Both the position numbers and the translations under genes were made by a program. Below the pieces are notes generated by a model. The model did no database searches, was not told the origin of the DNA, and saw nothing but the letters and a program-made list of their open reading frames with translations. This document shows positions 51,516 to 64,000 of a DNA stretch of 64,000 nucleotides, piece by piece (position 1 is the first letter of the stretch; every line of letters starts with the position of its first letter). This stretch comes from Sulfuritalea sp. (GTDB taxonomy: Bacteria > Pseudomonadota > Gammaproteobacteria > Burkholderiales > Rhodocyclaceae), in the NCBI RefSeq assembly GCF_017302275.1, contig NZ_JAFLDR010000004.1, positions 62,001 to 126,000 on the forward strand, read 5' to 3'.

Positions 51516-52160
51516 CTACTTGCCCTTGCGCTCCTTGCGCACCTTGTCGACGATCGCTTCGGTGATCCTCAGCAGGTCCTGATAGCTGCTGGCGGCCTCG
51601 TTGTTGACCAGAAAGCGCCCGTCGACGGCAATGGACGGCACGCCGCCGATCCGGGCGGCGCCGGCGTCCTGGTCGGCGCGCTGAACCTTGGCCTGCATGG
51701 AAAAGCCGCTGAAGGCTTCGGCGAACTTCTTGGCGTCGGCGCCCTTGCTCGCTACCCAGGAGAACACGGCCTCGTCCGTCTTGAACTGGACGCGCTGTTC
51801 ATGGATCGCGACGAAGACTGCGGCGTCGAGCTTGGCCAGGTCGCCGGTGGCTTCGAGCGCGTAGAAGATCTTCGAAAGGCGCGCCCACTCGGGGCGGTTG
51901 AAGCTCACCGGAATCCGGCGGAAGCTGACATCCTTGGGCAGGCTGGCGGCCCACTGGCTGATGGTGGGATGGAAATCGCTGCAATGATTGCAGCCGTAAG
52001 AGAAAAACTCGACGACCTCGATCTTGTCCTTGGGGCTGGCCAACGGGGGAGCAATAGCCTTGTACTCCTTGCCGGCCTGCGGTTCGGCGGCATGGCCGAG
52101 GCCGGGTGCGAGTAGCGCGGGAAGAAGGACGGCGAACAGCAGGGCAATCAGTTTCTTCAT
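51516..52160 (-). CDS. dsbA: Thiol:disulfide interchange protein DsbA
   Basis: This periplasmic oxidase of 214 residues has a signal peptide 1-24 (ending LGHA). The active site is C57-N-H-C60 in FFSYGCNHCSDFHP, and the cis-Pro loop is GGVPSIAVDG. It introduces disulfides into exported proteins and is recycled by DsbB from the adjacent gene. The ATG at 52160 begins the signal peptide; the open frame upstream is not family sequence. Confidence 0.95.
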   Translation of the reverse strand: MKKLIALLFAVLLPALLAPGLGHAAEPQAGKEYKAIAPPLASPKDKIEVVEFFSYGCNHCSDFHPTISQWAASLPKDVSFRRIPVSFNRPEWARLSKIFYALEATGDLAKLDAAVFVAIHEQRVQFKTDEAVFSWVASKGADAKKFAEAFSGFSMQAKVQRADQDAGAARIGGVPSIAVDGRFLVNNEAASSYQDLLRITEAIVDKVRKERKGK

Positions 52161-52310
52161 GAAAATCTCCGTGTAAAAGTGCTTGGAGCGGAATTCTAAG
52201 ACAGCGTTCCCCATACAATGATGAAAGAGTGATTTTTTTGGCGTCGGCCGCGGCAAAGCGGCGTGGCCCGATTGCATTGCGGGCTTGCCGGAATTGAAGG
52301 AGCGATTGGG

Positions 52311-53225
52311 ATGGACCGTTTGGCGGCAATGCAGGCTTTTGTCAGGGTGGCCGAAGCCGGCAGTTTCACGGCGGTGGCGGACCAGATGAATGTCGCGCGC
52401 TCCGCGGTGACGCGCCAGATCGCCGCGCTGGAAGCGCACCTGGGCGTCAAGCTGATGGCGCGCAGCACGCGGCGCCTGTCATTGACCGAAGCGGGCGCGA
52501 CCTACCTGGAAGAGTGCCGCGCCATCCTCGACCGCATCGCCGAGGCCGAAGGCGGCCTGGCCGGCGAGCGTCAGACCCTGCGCGGCACCATTCGCACCAC
52601 GGTGCCGCTGTCCTTCGGCCTGTTGCACCTGACGTCGCTGATCCTGGAGTTTTCGCAGGCGCATCCGGACATCCGCATCGACCTTGACTTCAACGACCGG
52701 CGCGTCAACCTGATCGAGGAGGGCATGGACCTCGGCTTGCGCATCACCGACCGGCTGCCCGACACCACCGTGGCGCGGCACCTGACGACCTGCCGCTCGG
52801 TGGTGGCCGCCGCGCCCGACTACCTGCGCCGGCATGGCGAACCGCGACATCCGGACGAACTGGCGCGGCACGACTGCCTGGCCTATTCGCTGACCTCGCG
52901 CAGCAGCTGGACCTTCCTGGTCGATGGCCAGCCGCATGCCGTCGAGATACGCGGGCCGATCACCGCCAACAACGGCAACGCGTTGCTCGAAGCCGCGCTG
53001 CGCGGCATGGGCATCCTCTACGGTCCGACCTTCATCGTCGCCGAGGCGATACGCGCGGGCACGATGGCGCCCATCCTCAAGGACTATCCGCTGCCCCTGC
53101 TGGGCATGTTCGCCGTGTTTCCCGGCAATCGCTTCGTACCGTGGCGCGTGCGCAGCTTCGTCGATTTCCTTGCCTCCCGCCTCGGTCCCGAACCCTACTG
53201 GGATCTTGGACTCGAACTGGGCTGA
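52311..53225 (+). CDS. LysR-family transcriptional regulator
   Basis: The product has 304 residues. An N-terminal winged helix-turn-helix (MDRLAAMQAFVRVAEAGSFTAVADQMNVARSAVTRQIAALE, 1-41) is followed by a LysR effector domain of the CrgA/DmlR-like group (GTIRTTVPLSFGLLHLTSLILEFSQAHPDIRIDLDFNDR). Its target may be the aldolase gene three bases downstream or other genes; in this arrangement it is co-transcribed with the aldolase. The effector is unknown. Confidence 0.92.
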   Translation: MDRLAAMQAFVRVAEAGSFTAVADQMNVARSAVTRQIAALEAHLGVKLMARSTRRLSLTEAGATYLEECRAILDRIAEAEGGLAGERQTLRGTIRTTVPLSFGLLHLTSLILEFSQAHPDIRIDLDFNDRRVNLIEEGMDLGLRITDRLPDTTVARHLTTCRSVVAAAPDYLRRHGEPRHPDELARHDCLAYSLTSRSSWTFLVDGQPHAVEIRGPITANNGNALLEAALRGMGILYGPTFIVAEAIRAGTMAPILKDYPLPLLGMFAVFPGNRFVPWRVRSFVDFLASRLGPEPYWDLGLELG

Positions 53226-53228
53226 GCC

Positions 53229-54017
53229 ATGGACATGCCGAAAAACCTCTTCAAGCAGCGCCTGCGCGAGAAGCGCCTGCAAGTCGGGCTGTTCGTCGGC
53301 CTCGCCAGCCACTACAGCATGGAGATACTCGCCGGCGCGGGTTTCGACTGGCTGGTGATCGATGCAGAGCATACGCCCAACATTCCCGCCAGCGTTCTGC
53401 CGCAATTGCAGGCCGCTGCCTCCTATTCGCCGCAACTGCTGGTGCGCCCGATGAACCATGATCCGGCGTTGATCAAGCAGTACCTCGACATCGGAGCGCA
53501 GACCCTGATGCTCCCACTGGTCGACGATGCGGAACAGGCCGGGGCGCTGGTGCGTGCCATGCGCTATCCGCCACAGGGTATCCGCGGCGTCGCATCTTCC
53601 ATGGCGCGGGCCGCATGCTGGAATGGCGTCGAGGGCTACGTGCGGCAGGCCAATGACGAAGTCTGCCTGGTCGTGCAGATCGAAACCCGACAGGGACTGG
53701 AGAACCTCGACACGATCCTCGCCGTCGAGGGAGTCGATGCCGCCTTCATCGGTCCCGCCGACCTCGCGGCGTCGCTCGGCCACCTCGGCGACTCCGGGCA
53801 CCCGGAAGTTCGGGCGGCCATCGAGGCTGCGCTGCAACGAATCGCCGCCTCGGGCAAGGCCGCCGGGGTATTCGTCACCGACCCGCAGTTGGCCCGGCAC
53901 TATTGCAGTTGCGGCGCCGGCTTCATCGCCGTCGGCGGCGATACCACGTTGTTGCGCAATGCGGCCGTCAAACTTGCCGCCGCGTTTCGCGACGACGGGG
54001 CCGGAGTCGCGCGCTGA
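53229..54017 (+). CDS. HpcH/HpaI-type aldolase
   Basis: The 262-residue class II pyruvate aldolase contains GLFVGLASHYSMEILAGAGFDWLVIDAEHTPN, the metal-binding Glu in VQIETRQGLEN and the Asp in AFIGPADLAASLGH. It cleaves 4-hydroxy-2-oxo acids, e.g. 4-hydroxy-2-oxoheptanedioate in homoprotocatechuate degradation, to pyruvate and an aldehyde. The following gene is a semialdehyde dehydrogenase, which could oxidise the succinic semialdehyde released. Confidence 0.92.
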   Translation: MDMPKNLFKQRLREKRLQVGLFVGLASHYSMEILAGAGFDWLVIDAEHTPNIPASVLPQLQAAASYSPQLLVRPMNHDPALIKQYLDIGAQTLMLPLVDDAEQAGALVRAMRYPPQGIRGVASSMARAACWNGVEGYVRQANDEVCLVVQIETRQGLENLDTILAVEGVDAAFIGPADLAASLGHLGDSGHPEVRAAIEAALQRIAASGKAAGVFVTDPQLARHYCSCGAGFIAVGGDTTLLRNAAVKLAAAFRDDGAGVAR

Positions 54018-54090
54018 CTTCTGGCACTACTACCTCGCTGGCGGGCAATACGGCAAAATCCGGCCTCTGTCGACACGACGAAAGCCTGCC

Positions 54091-55533
54091 ATGAAGAATC
54101 CCGAACTCCTGCGCAATGCCTGCCTGATCGGCGGCGAATGGCTGGCGGCCAACGGCGCCATTATCGAGGTGCGCAATCCGGCCAATGGCCAACGGGTCGG
54201 CTCGGTGCCGAATTTCGGCGCGGCCGAGACGCAACGGGCCATCGATGCGGCGCAGGCCGCTTTTCATCCATGGCGGGCGAAGACGGCGGCGGAACGGGCG
54301 AAGATCCTCAAGCGCTGGTTCGAACTGATGATGGAGCACCAGGACGAGCTGGCGCGGCTGATGACGGCGGAGCAAGGCAAACCGCTGGCCGAAGCGCGCG
54401 GCGAGATCGCCTATGCGGCCTCCTTCATCGAGTGGTTCGCCGAGGAGGCGCGGCGCGTATATGGCGAGGTGATTCCGTCGCCGCTGCCCGACCGTCGCCT
54501 GATCGTGCTGAAGCAGCCGGTCGGTGTCTGTGCCGCGATCACACCGTGGAATTTTCCCGCGGCGATGATTACGCGCAAGGTGGCTCCTGCACTGGCGGCC
54601 GGCTGTACCATGGTGGTCAAGCCGGCCGAGCAGACGCCGCTTTCCGCGCTGGCGCTGGCCTGGCTCGGGCAGCAGGCAGGAATCCCGCCCGGGGTGCTCA
54701 ACATCATCACGGGCGACCCGGTGGCGATCGGGGGCGAACTGACCTCGAACCCGAAGGTGCTGAAACTGTCCTTCACCGGCTCCACCGAGGTCGGCCGGCT
54801 CTTGATGGCGCAATGCGCGCCGACGATCAAGAAGCTGTCGCTGGAACTCGGCGGCAATGCACCTTTCATCGTGTTCGACGATGCCGACCTGGATGCGGCG
54901 GTTGCCGGGGCCATGCTGTCGAAGTATCGCAACACCGGGCAAACCTGCGTCTGCACCAACCGATTCCTGGTGCAGGAAGGCGTCCAGGAGGCCTTCGCAC
55001 GGAAACTGGCCGTCGCCGTCGGTGCGCTCAAGGTAGGCGACGGCACCGAGGAAGGCGTGACGCAGGGTCCCCTGATCGACGGCTCGGCGCTGGCCAAGGT
55101 CGAGGAACTGCTGGCCGATGCGCTGGCCAAGGGTGCCCTGGTGCTATGCGGTGGCCGGCGCCACGCCCGCGGCGGCACCTTCTTCGAACCGACCGTGATC
55201 GCCGGTGCGACCGCCGCGATGCGCCTGGCGCGCGAGGAGATCTTCGGCCCGGTGGCACCGATCTTCAGCTTCAAGGACGAGGCGGAGGCGGTGTGCATGG
55301 CCAACGACACCGAGTTCGGCCTTGCTGCCTATTTCTACAGTCGCGACATAGCGCGCGCCTGGCGCGTGGGGGAAGCGCTAGACTATGGCATGGTCGGCGT
55401 CAATTCCGGGGTGATTTCCAACGAGGTGGCGCCCTTTGGTGGCATCAAGCAATCCGGGTTGGGCCGCGAAGGCTCGCGCCATGGCATCGAGGAATACCTG
55501 GAGATGAAATACCTGGCGATGGCCGGCTTGTAA
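54091..55533 (+). CDS. gabD: Succinate-semialdehyde dehydrogenase-type aldehyde dehydrogenase
   Basis: The enzyme has 480 residues and belongs to the NAD(P)-dependent aldehyde dehydrogenase family. General base E252 is in LELGGNAPF and the catalytic C286 in NTGQTCVCTNR. FTGSTEVG and APFGGIKQSGLGREGS are typical of the GabD subgroup. Next to the HpaI-type aldolase, it probably oxidises succinic semialdehyde to succinate. It follows the aldolase by 73 bases. Confidence 0.92.
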   Translation: MKNPELLRNACLIGGEWLAANGAIIEVRNPANGQRVGSVPNFGAAETQRAIDAAQAAFHPWRAKTAAERAKILKRWFELMMEHQDELARLMTAEQGKPLAEARGEIAYAASFIEWFAEEARRVYGEVIPSPLPDRRLIVLKQPVGVCAAITPWNFPAAMITRKVAPALAAGCTMVVKPAEQTPLSALALAWLGQQAGIPPGVLNIITGDPVAIGGELTSNPKVLKLSFTGSTEVGRLLMAQCAPTIKKLSLELGGNAPFIVFDDADLDAAVAGAMLSKYRNTGQTCVCTNRFLVQEGVQEAFARKLAVAVGALKVGDGTEEGVTQGPLIDGSALAKVEELLADALAKGALVLCGGRRHARGGTFFEPTVIAGATAAMRLAREEIFGPVAPIFSFKDEAEAVCMANDTEFGLAAYFYSRDIARAWRVGEALDYGMVGVNSGVISNEVAPFGGIKQSGLGREGSRHGIEEYLEMKYLAMAGL

Positions 55534-55589
55534 GCATCCCGTCACGACGCGGGTGCTACCATGGTTTTCCACCTGACCGGCCCGGCACC

Positions 55590-56222
55590 ATGATTCCGTT
55601 TGAAGTCCTGCTCGCTTTCCTCGCCGCCTCGGCGCTGATCACCATCGCGCCCGGGCCGGACAACCTGATGGTGCTGTCGGTCGGCATCAGTCGCGGACGC
55701 ACCGCCGGGATCGGTTTCGGGCTGGGCTGCGCGCTGGGGTGTTTTGTCCATACGCTGTGGGCCACGCTGGGCATAGGCGCCGTGGTGCTGGCCTCGGAAG
55801 AGACCTTCACCACGCTGAAAATGGCCGGTGCGGCCTACCTTGTGTACATCGGCATCCAGGCCTGGCGCCATGCAGGAAAGATGGCCATGATCCAGCTCGA
55901 TCCGGCGGCGGCGGAGCCGTTGTCGGTGCACCTGCGTCGCGGCTTCATCGCCAATGTGGTGAACCCGAAGGTCGCCCTGTTCTTCATCGCCTTCCTGCCG
56001 CAGTTCGCCGACCCGACGCGCGGCGCCGTGTGGCCGCAACTGCTGCTGCTGGGAGCGCTCTTTGCCGCGCTGACCGTGGCGATCTTCGGCACCCTGGGCT
56101 GGTTTGCCGGAAGCGTCGGTGCGCGCCTCCAGAAGAAGCCGGTTCTGGCGGTCTGGCTCGATCGTTGCGCGGGCGCCATCTTTTTCCTGCTGGCCCTGCA
56201 CCTGGCGACTTCCGGCCGCTGA
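55590..56222 (+). CDS. LysE/RhtB-family exporter
   Basis: The 210-residue inner-membrane protein has about six hydrophobic segments. The N-terminal ALITIAPGPDNLMVLSVGISRGRTAGIGFGLGCALG and GFIANVVNPKVALFFIAFLPQF are LysE-family signatures. Members export amino acids or related metabolites; the substrate is unknown. Confidence 0.9.
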   Translation: MIPFEVLLAFLAASALITIAPGPDNLMVLSVGISRGRTAGIGFGLGCALGCFVHTLWATLGIGAVVLASEETFTTLKMAGAAYLVYIGIQAWRHAGKMAMIQLDPAAAEPLSVHLRRGFIANVVNPKVALFFIAFLPQFADPTRGAVWPQLLLLGALFAALTVAIFGTLGWFAGSVGARLQKKPVLAVWLDRCAGAIFFLLALHLATSGR

Positions 56223-56250
56223 AAGCCGGCCGCCGGTTTCGGCTGCCGCG

Positions 56251-56682
56251 TCAACCTCGCGTGTTCGACTGCAGCGAAAACTCCGCCAGTTCGATCTTCG
56301 CCGCCGGTTTCCAGCCCTTCTTGCGGTGTTCCGCAACGATGTTGGTGAATATTCCCCCACGCACGTAAAAGCGGGCAGCGAGTCGCATGAAGCGCGGCTG
56401 CGTGGCGCGCACCAGGTCGTCAAGGATGCGGTTGGTCACATCCTCGTGGAAATGGCCCTCGTCGCGAAAACCCCAGATGAAGAGCTTGAGGCTTTTGAGC
56501 TCGACGCAGAGTTTGTCGGCGACGTAATCGAGGGTCAGCACGGCGAAGTCCGGCTGCCCGGTCTTGGGGCAAAGACAGGTGAATTCCGGGATTTCCATGT
56601 GGATCTGGTAATCCCTGTGCGGCGCCGGATTGGCAAAGGTTTCCAGGAAGGTGGAACGGGTCCGGGCGGAGGGTTTTGGCAT
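56251..56682 (-). CDS. queF: 7-cyano-7-deazaguanine reductase
   Basis: The 143-residue enzyme reduces preQ0 to preQ1 with NADPH in queuosine synthesis. It is the short (unimodular) type. The catalytic C38 is in [12 protein letters not shown], and [26 protein letters not shown] carries the substrate Glu and NADPH motif. The ATG at 56682 was chosen; the open frame upstream overlaps the smc promoter. It is divergent from smc with 92 bases between. Confidence 0.95.
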   Translation of the reverse strand: MPKPSARTRSTFLETFANPAPHRDYQIHMEIPEFTCLCPKTGQPDFAVLTLDYVADKLCVELKSLKLFIWGFRDEGHFHEDVTNRILDDLVRATQPRFMRLAARFYVRGGIFTNIVAEHRKKGWKPAAKIELAEFSLQSNTRG

Positions 56683-56717
56683 GCTCTGGGGCCGCAGGTA
56701 AGAGGGGCGGGACGGAT

Positions 56718-56723
56718 TATAAT
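56718..56723 (+). promoter_or_regulatory. Candidate -10 box for the smc operon
   Basis: Perfect TATAAT 51 bases before the smc GTG. No convincing -35 box. Confidence 0.45.
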
Positions 56724-56774
56724 GGCGCGCCAGATCCACGGCTTCTTCGCGATCATCTTTCCGGTTCATCCCAC

Positions 56775-59700
56775 GTGCGTCTATACAAGCTGAAACTCTC
56801 GGGCTTCAAGTCCTTTGTCGAGCCCACCACGGTGCTTTTTCCGGGCCAGCTGGCCGGGGTCGTCGGTCCCAACGGTTGCGGCAAATCCAACATCATCGAT
56901 GCCGTGCGCTGGGTGCTGGGCGAATCCAAGGCCTCGGAACTGCGCGGCGAGTCGATCCAGGACGTGATCTTCAAGGGATCGGGCAATCGCAAGGAAGTCT
57001 CCCGCGCCGCGGTCGAACTTCACTTCGACAATGCCGCGGGTCGCGCCGCCGGCCAGTGGAGCCAGTACGCCGAGATCACCGTCAAGCGCGTGCTCGACCG
57101 CGAGGGCAATTCCAGCTACTACATCAACAACCTGCACGTCCGTCGCCGCGACGTGATCGACCTCTTCCTCGGCACCGGCCTGGGGCCGCGAGCCTACGCC
57201 ATCATCGGCCAGGGCATGATTTCGCGCATCGTCGAGGCCAAGCCCGAGGAACTGCGCTTCTTCCTCGAAGAGGCGGCCGGCGTCACCAAGTACAAGGAAC
57301 GCCGCCGGGAAACCGAACATCGCCTGGAAGACGCCCGCGAGAACATCGCCCGCGTCGATGACATCCGCAACGAACTCAAGAAGCAGGTCGAGCACCTTCA
57401 GGCGCAGGCCGCCGTGGCACAGCAGTATCGCGGCCTGCACGAGGAGATGTCGCGCAAGCAGACCCTGCTCTGGCTGAAGAAACGCAATGACGCACGCAGC
57501 GACGGCCAGCGCCTGTCGCGCCAGGTCGAGGAAGCCGTCACCCGGGTCGAGGCCGAAACCGCGCAGTTGCGCGAAATCGAAGCACGCGTCGAGCACTCGC
57601 GCGAGAGCCACTATTCGGCGTCCGATGCGCTGCATGCCGCGCAGGCGGAAATGCATGCCGCGACCAACGAGGTCGGCCGGCTGGAAAGCGAATTGGGCCA
57701 TCTGCGCGATTCACGCAGCCGGTTGGAAACGCGGCTGGCCCAACTGGGTGCTGAACAAAGCCACTGGAGCGGCCAGCAGGCGACCCTGGCGGAAGATTCG
57801 GCGCGCTGGAACGCGCTTCTGGATAACTCCCGCAATCGTGTCGCCGCCGCTGCCGCGCGCCACGAGGAGGCTGCCGCGCGCCTGCCGGAGTGCGAGGACG
57901 CGGTGCAAAGTGCCGGCGGCGATGTCACCGAGGCCCGTCGCGCCCTGAGCGAGGCCGAGCAGGCCTTGCGCCTGGCCGAGGCCGATCGCGGTCATGCCCA
58001 GCGCGCACTTGAAAATCTTGCCCAGCGGCGCGGCCGGCTGGAACAGGACAAGCAAGCGCTCGGCGCGCCCGACCCTGCGCAACTGGCCGCGTCGCGCGAG
58101 GCCGAGGCACGCGGCGCCGAAGCGCTCGACGTGGCGCAGGAACGCCTGACCGAACTGCAATCCACCGTGCCTGGAGCGGAAGCCGCGCTGCGCGCGGCAC
58201 GCGAATCCCTGCAGGCGGCGCATCGCGGCCTGACCGAATCCCGTGCCCGCCACGATGCCTTGGCCCAGCTGCAGGCCAAGGTGGCCAAGGGCGGGGAGAT
58301 CGGTGACTGGCTCAAGGCGCGCGGGCTCGCCGAAGCGAAACCCCTGTGGCAGTCGATCCAGGTCGAGGCGGGCTGGGAAACCGCGGTCGAGGCGGTGTTG
58401 CGCGAGCGCTTTTCGGCGCTGGCCGCCGATCCCGAAACGCTGCGTGCGGCGCTGCAATCGCCTCCACCGGCGATTCTGACCCTGGCCGTGACTTCCGCAT
58501 TGGCGGCAGCAAGTGCGCCGATGGAAAGCCTGCGCGCCAAGGTGCGCTGCGAGGATGCGCGCTGGAACGGCGTGCTCGACGAATGGCTGGCCGAAGTGTC
58601 GGTCAGCGAGGATCTCGCGGCCGGCTTGCCGCTGGCAACTGGTTGCCGCGTTTCGCGCGCGGGCCATTTGCTGACGCCGGCCGGCCTCACGCTGTATGTC
58701 CCCGATGCCAAGACCCACGGTGTCATCGAACGCCAGCGCGAGATCGACGATCTCGCCGCGCAACTCGACGCGCGTGCCGAAGCGGAAGATATCGCGCGCG
58801 CGCGCCAGCAGGGCGCGGAACAGGAACTGGCCGAGTTGCAGGTCCAACTGACGAGCGCCCGGCGTGCCCTGCAGGAAGCCCAGCAGGCCCTGCACGCTGC
58901 CCAGGTCGAGGCGCTGAAGCTGGCCCAGGCCCAGGCGCGCTACGAGGAACGCAGCGCGCAGATCGACCGCGACCTGGCAGAGTTGCAGCGGCAGGAGGAA
59001 ATCGAGAAGGCGCGCATCGGGCGCGCCGACGACGAGGGAGAACTGCAGCGCGAGCGCCTCAGCGCCGTGCGCGAGCGCGTCGAGCGCGCCATCGACCTGC
59101 ACCGGCAGAGGGACATGGCGCTGCGCGACGCGCGGGCGGTCGAGACCCAGCTCGGGCGCGAGTTGCAGGAAGCCGGGTTTTCCGAGCGTGAATGCCTCTC
59201 CAAACTCGATGACAACGGCCGCGCGGCGGCGACGGCCAGCAGCCAGTTGCAGCGCATCGACGCCGAAACCGCGGCGGCGCGCACCGAGGTCGCCGGCATC
59301 AGCGACACCGTGCTGCAGGAACAACTGCATGCGGCGCTGGATGCGCGCGGCATCAAAGAGTCGGCGCTGGCGGAACGGCGCAACGTGCTCGAAGCGGCGG
59401 CCGGCGAACTGCGCAACCTCGACGAACAGCGCCTGCGGCTGGAGCAGGGCCTGACGCCGCTGCGCGACAAGATCAGCGACTTGCGGCTCAAGGCCCAGGC
59501 GGCGCAGCTCAACGAGGAGCAGTACCGCGAGCGCCTCGCCGAAGTACGCGTCGTCAGCGAGGCGGACGAAGCCCCCTTCCTCGGCGAACTTTCCGCGGGT
59601 GGCGCCGATAGGCTCAAGGACAGCGTCCTGCAGGGCGACATCGCGCGGCTCACCGCCGAAATCGAAACGTTGGGCCCGGTCAATCTTGCGGCGCTGGAGG

Positions 59701-60296
59701 AACTCGCCACGGCGTCCGAGCGCAAGAGCTTCCTCGATGCGCAGTCCGCCGATCTGGCCGAGGCCATCGGCACGCTGGAGGACGCCATCCGCCGCATCGA
59801 CCGCGAAACCCGCGAGCAGTTGCAGGAGACCTACAACACGGTCAACCTGCATTTCGGCAACCTGTTCCCGCAGCTCTTCGGCGGCGGCGAAGCGCGGCTG
59901 ATACTGACCGGCGACGAAATCCTCGATGCCGGCATCCAGATCATGGCGCAACCGCCGGGAAAGAAGAACACCACGATCCACCTGTTGTCCGGCGGGGAGA
60001 AGGCGCTTACCGCGATCGCCCTGGTGTTCGCCATCTTCAACCTGAACCCGGCCCCGTTCTGCATGCTCGACGAAGTCGATGCACCGCTCGACGATTCCAA
60101 CACCGTGCGTTTCTGCGAGATGGTCAAGCGCATGTCCGTGAATACGCAGTTCGTCTTCATTTCGCATAACAAGATCGCCATGGAAATGGCGCAGCAACTG
60201 ATCGGCGTGACCATGCAGGAGCAGGGCGTGTCGCGCGTGGTGGAAGTCGATATCGAAGAGGCGCTGCGCCTCGCCGACGAACAGAAAGTGGCTTGA
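56775..60296 (+). CDS. smc: Chromosome segregation protein SMC
   Basis: This ring-forming ATPase condenses and segregates the chromosome. It has 1173 residues. The N-terminal ATPase part has Walker [10 protein letters not shown] (31-39). A long coiled coil is interrupted by the hinge (about 510-660). The C-terminal part carries signature [16 protein letters not shown] and Walker [16 protein letters not shown]. The start is GTG because [18 protein letters not shown] is the family N-terminus; no strong ribosome site precedes it. zipA follows two bases after the stop. Confidence 0.96.
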   Translation: MRLYKLKLSGFKSFVEPTTVLFPGQLAGVVGPNGCGKSNIIDAVRWVLGESKASELRGESIQDVIFKGSGNRKEVSRAAVELHFDNAAGRAAGQWSQYAEITVKRVLDREGNSSYYINNLHVRRRDVIDLFLGTGLGPRAYAIIGQGMISRIVEAKPEELRFFLEEAAGVTKYKERRRETEHRLEDARENIARVDDIRNELKKQVEHLQAQAAVAQQYRGLHEEMSRKQTLLWLKKRNDARSDGQRLSRQVEEAVTRVEAETAQLREIEARVEHSRESHYSASDALHAAQAEMHAATNEVGRLESELGHLRDSRSRLETRLAQLGAEQSHWSGQQATLAEDSARWNALLDNSRNRVAAAAARHEEAAARLPECEDAVQSAGGDVTEARRALSEAEQALRLAEADRGHAQRALENLAQRRGRLEQDKQALGAPDPAQLAASREAEARGAEALDVAQERLTELQSTVPGAEAALRAARESLQAAHRGLTESRARHDALAQLQAKVAKGGEIGDWLKARGLAEAKPLWQSIQVEAGWETAVEAVLRERFSALAADPETLRAALQSPPPAILTLAVTSALAAASAPMESLRAKVRCEDARWNGVLDEWLAEVSVSEDLAAGLPLATGCRVSRAGHLLTPAGLTLYVPDAKTHGVIERQREIDDLAAQLDARAEAEDIARARQQGAEQELAELQVQLTSARRALQEAQQALHAAQVEALKLAQAQARYEERSAQIDRDLAELQRQEEIEKARIGRADDEGELQRERLSAVRERVERAIDLHRQRDMALRDARAVETQLGRELQEAGFSERECLSKLDDNGRAAATASSQLQRIDAETAAARTEVAGISDTVLQEQLHAALDARGIKESALAERRNVLEAAAGELRNLDEQRLRLEQGLTPLRDKISDLRLKAQAAQLNEEQYRERLAEVRVVSEADEAPFLGELSAGGADRLKDSVLQGDIARLTAEIETLGPVNLAALEELATASERKSFLDAQSADLAEAIGTLEDAIRRIDRETREQLQETYNTVNLHFGNLFPQLFGGGEARLILTGDEILDAGIQIMAQPPGKKNTTIHLLSGGEKALTAIALVFAIFNLNPAPFCMLDEVDAPLDDSNTVRFCEMVKRMSVNTQFVFISHNKIAMEMAQQLIGVTMQEQGVSRVVEVDIEEALRLADEQKVA
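59355..59380 (+). repeat. Possible dispersed AGTCGG repeat in smc
   Basis: AAAGAGTCGGCGCTGGCGGA followed by ACGGCG is almost the same as the copy at 42991-43016. In frame it encodes KESALAERR in the coiled coil, which is also normal coiled-coil sequence, so chance is possible. Confidence 0.35.
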
Positions 60297-60298
60297 GC

Positions 60299-63637
<3,339 letters not shown>

Positions 63638-63641
<4 letters not shown>

Positions 63642-64000
63642 AAAAAGTCACCAAGGCGGTCTTTCCCGTGGCGGGCCTGGGCACCCGCTTTCTGCCGGCG
63701 ACCAAGGCCAGTCCGAAGGAGATGATGCCGATCGTCGACAAGCCGCTGATCCAGTACGCGGTGGAAGAAGCCGTCGCGGCCGGGATCACCGACATGATCT
63801 TCGTCACGGGCCGCTCCAAGCGCGCCATCGAGGACCATTTCGACAAGGCCTACGAGCTGGAGAGCGAACTCGAACAGCGCGGCAAGACCGAGTTGCTGGA
63901 GTTCGTGCGCAACATGATTCCGAAGAACATCAACTGCATCTACATCCGCCAGCCCGAAGCGCTGGGTCTGGGCCATGCGGTGCTGTGCGCCTATCCGGCG
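63638..64000 (+). CDS. galU: UTP-glucose-1-phosphate uridylyltransferase, N-terminal part
   Basis: The first 121 residues are visible, up to the window edge. [45 protein letters not shown] is the nucleotide-binding signature (G-x-G-T-R-F-L-P) of GalU, which makes UDP-glucose for envelope polysaccharides. [18 protein letters not shown] continues the family pattern. AAAGGGAATGG precedes the ATG. Confidence 0.95.

Noticed and set aside
56683-56774. PreQ1 riboswitch upstream of queF
   Set aside because: The 92-base divergent gap shows no recognisable preQ1 aptamer on the queF strand; it contains the smc -10 box instead.

Overview
The window looks like about 64 kb of chromosome from a GC-rich betaproteobacterium. 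The gene set points towards the Rhodocyclales or Sterolibacteriaceae side of the class: a divergent ppk/ppx pair, a divergent rne/rluC pair, a smc-zipA-ligA-galU run, a dapC-dapD-pilU-dapE-prmB run, a PEP-CTERM protein, CoA ligases and a branched-chain-type ABC transporter. The taxonomic placement is inference; no rRNA gene or species marker lies in the window. I see no prophage, insertion sequence, CRISPR array or plasmid functions. Nearly everything is chromosomal housekeeping or catabolic DNA.

Layout. 1-2.5 kb: the end of a Phd/YefM antitoxin gene, a PEP-CTERM protein and a membrane protein with a degenerate J-like domain and a coiled coil. 2.7-9 kb: a methyltransferase, then a minus-strand run for lysine/diaminopimelate synthesis (dapC, dapD, dapE) that also carries the twitching ATPase gene pilU and the ribosomal protein methyltransferase gene prmB. 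9-17.9 kb: small single genes (dienelactone hydrolase, ankyrin protein, deoxyribosyltransferase, YaeQ, SelO, nuclease, hemerythrin, CreA, thioesterase, Old Yellow Enzyme). 17.9-23.1 kb: a two-subunit molybdenum hydroxylase (iorAB type), small envelope and zinc-ribbon proteins and tRNA-Asn. 23-33 kb: an aromatic aminotransferase, uvrB, a tyrosine phosphatase, rne, rluC, a phosphatase, a Rieske protein and an S49 peptidase. 33-40.5 kb: polyphosphate kinase and exopolyphosphatase, then an Mla-like lipid transport operon. 40.5-51 kb: CoA ligase, enoyl-CoA hydratase, a large ACP-ligase-acyltransferase fusion and a complete five-gene Liv-type ABC transporter. 51-56.7 kb: dsbB/dsbA, a LysR regulator, an HpaI-type aldolase, an aldehyde dehydrogenase, a LysE exporter and queF. 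56.7-64 kb: smc, zipA, ligA, a 39-codon ORF and the start of galU.

The most striking unexplained structure is a dispersed short repeat with the core AGTCGGCGCC followed a few bases later by ACGGCG. About ten copies are convincing and several more are possible. Copies occur in both orientations. Most sit in gaps or at gene ends, but some lie inside reading frames (iorB-like gene, rne, end of prmB, possibly dapC, smc and the glycine-zipper gene). A longer version carries an extra segment of roughly 25 bases in the middle. Other points worth checking are a 39-codon ORF with four-base start/stop overlaps to both ligA and galU that also contains a perfect hairpin, a LivF-like ATPase whose Walker A lysine is arginine, and the three-domain ACP-AMP ligase-PlsC fusion.
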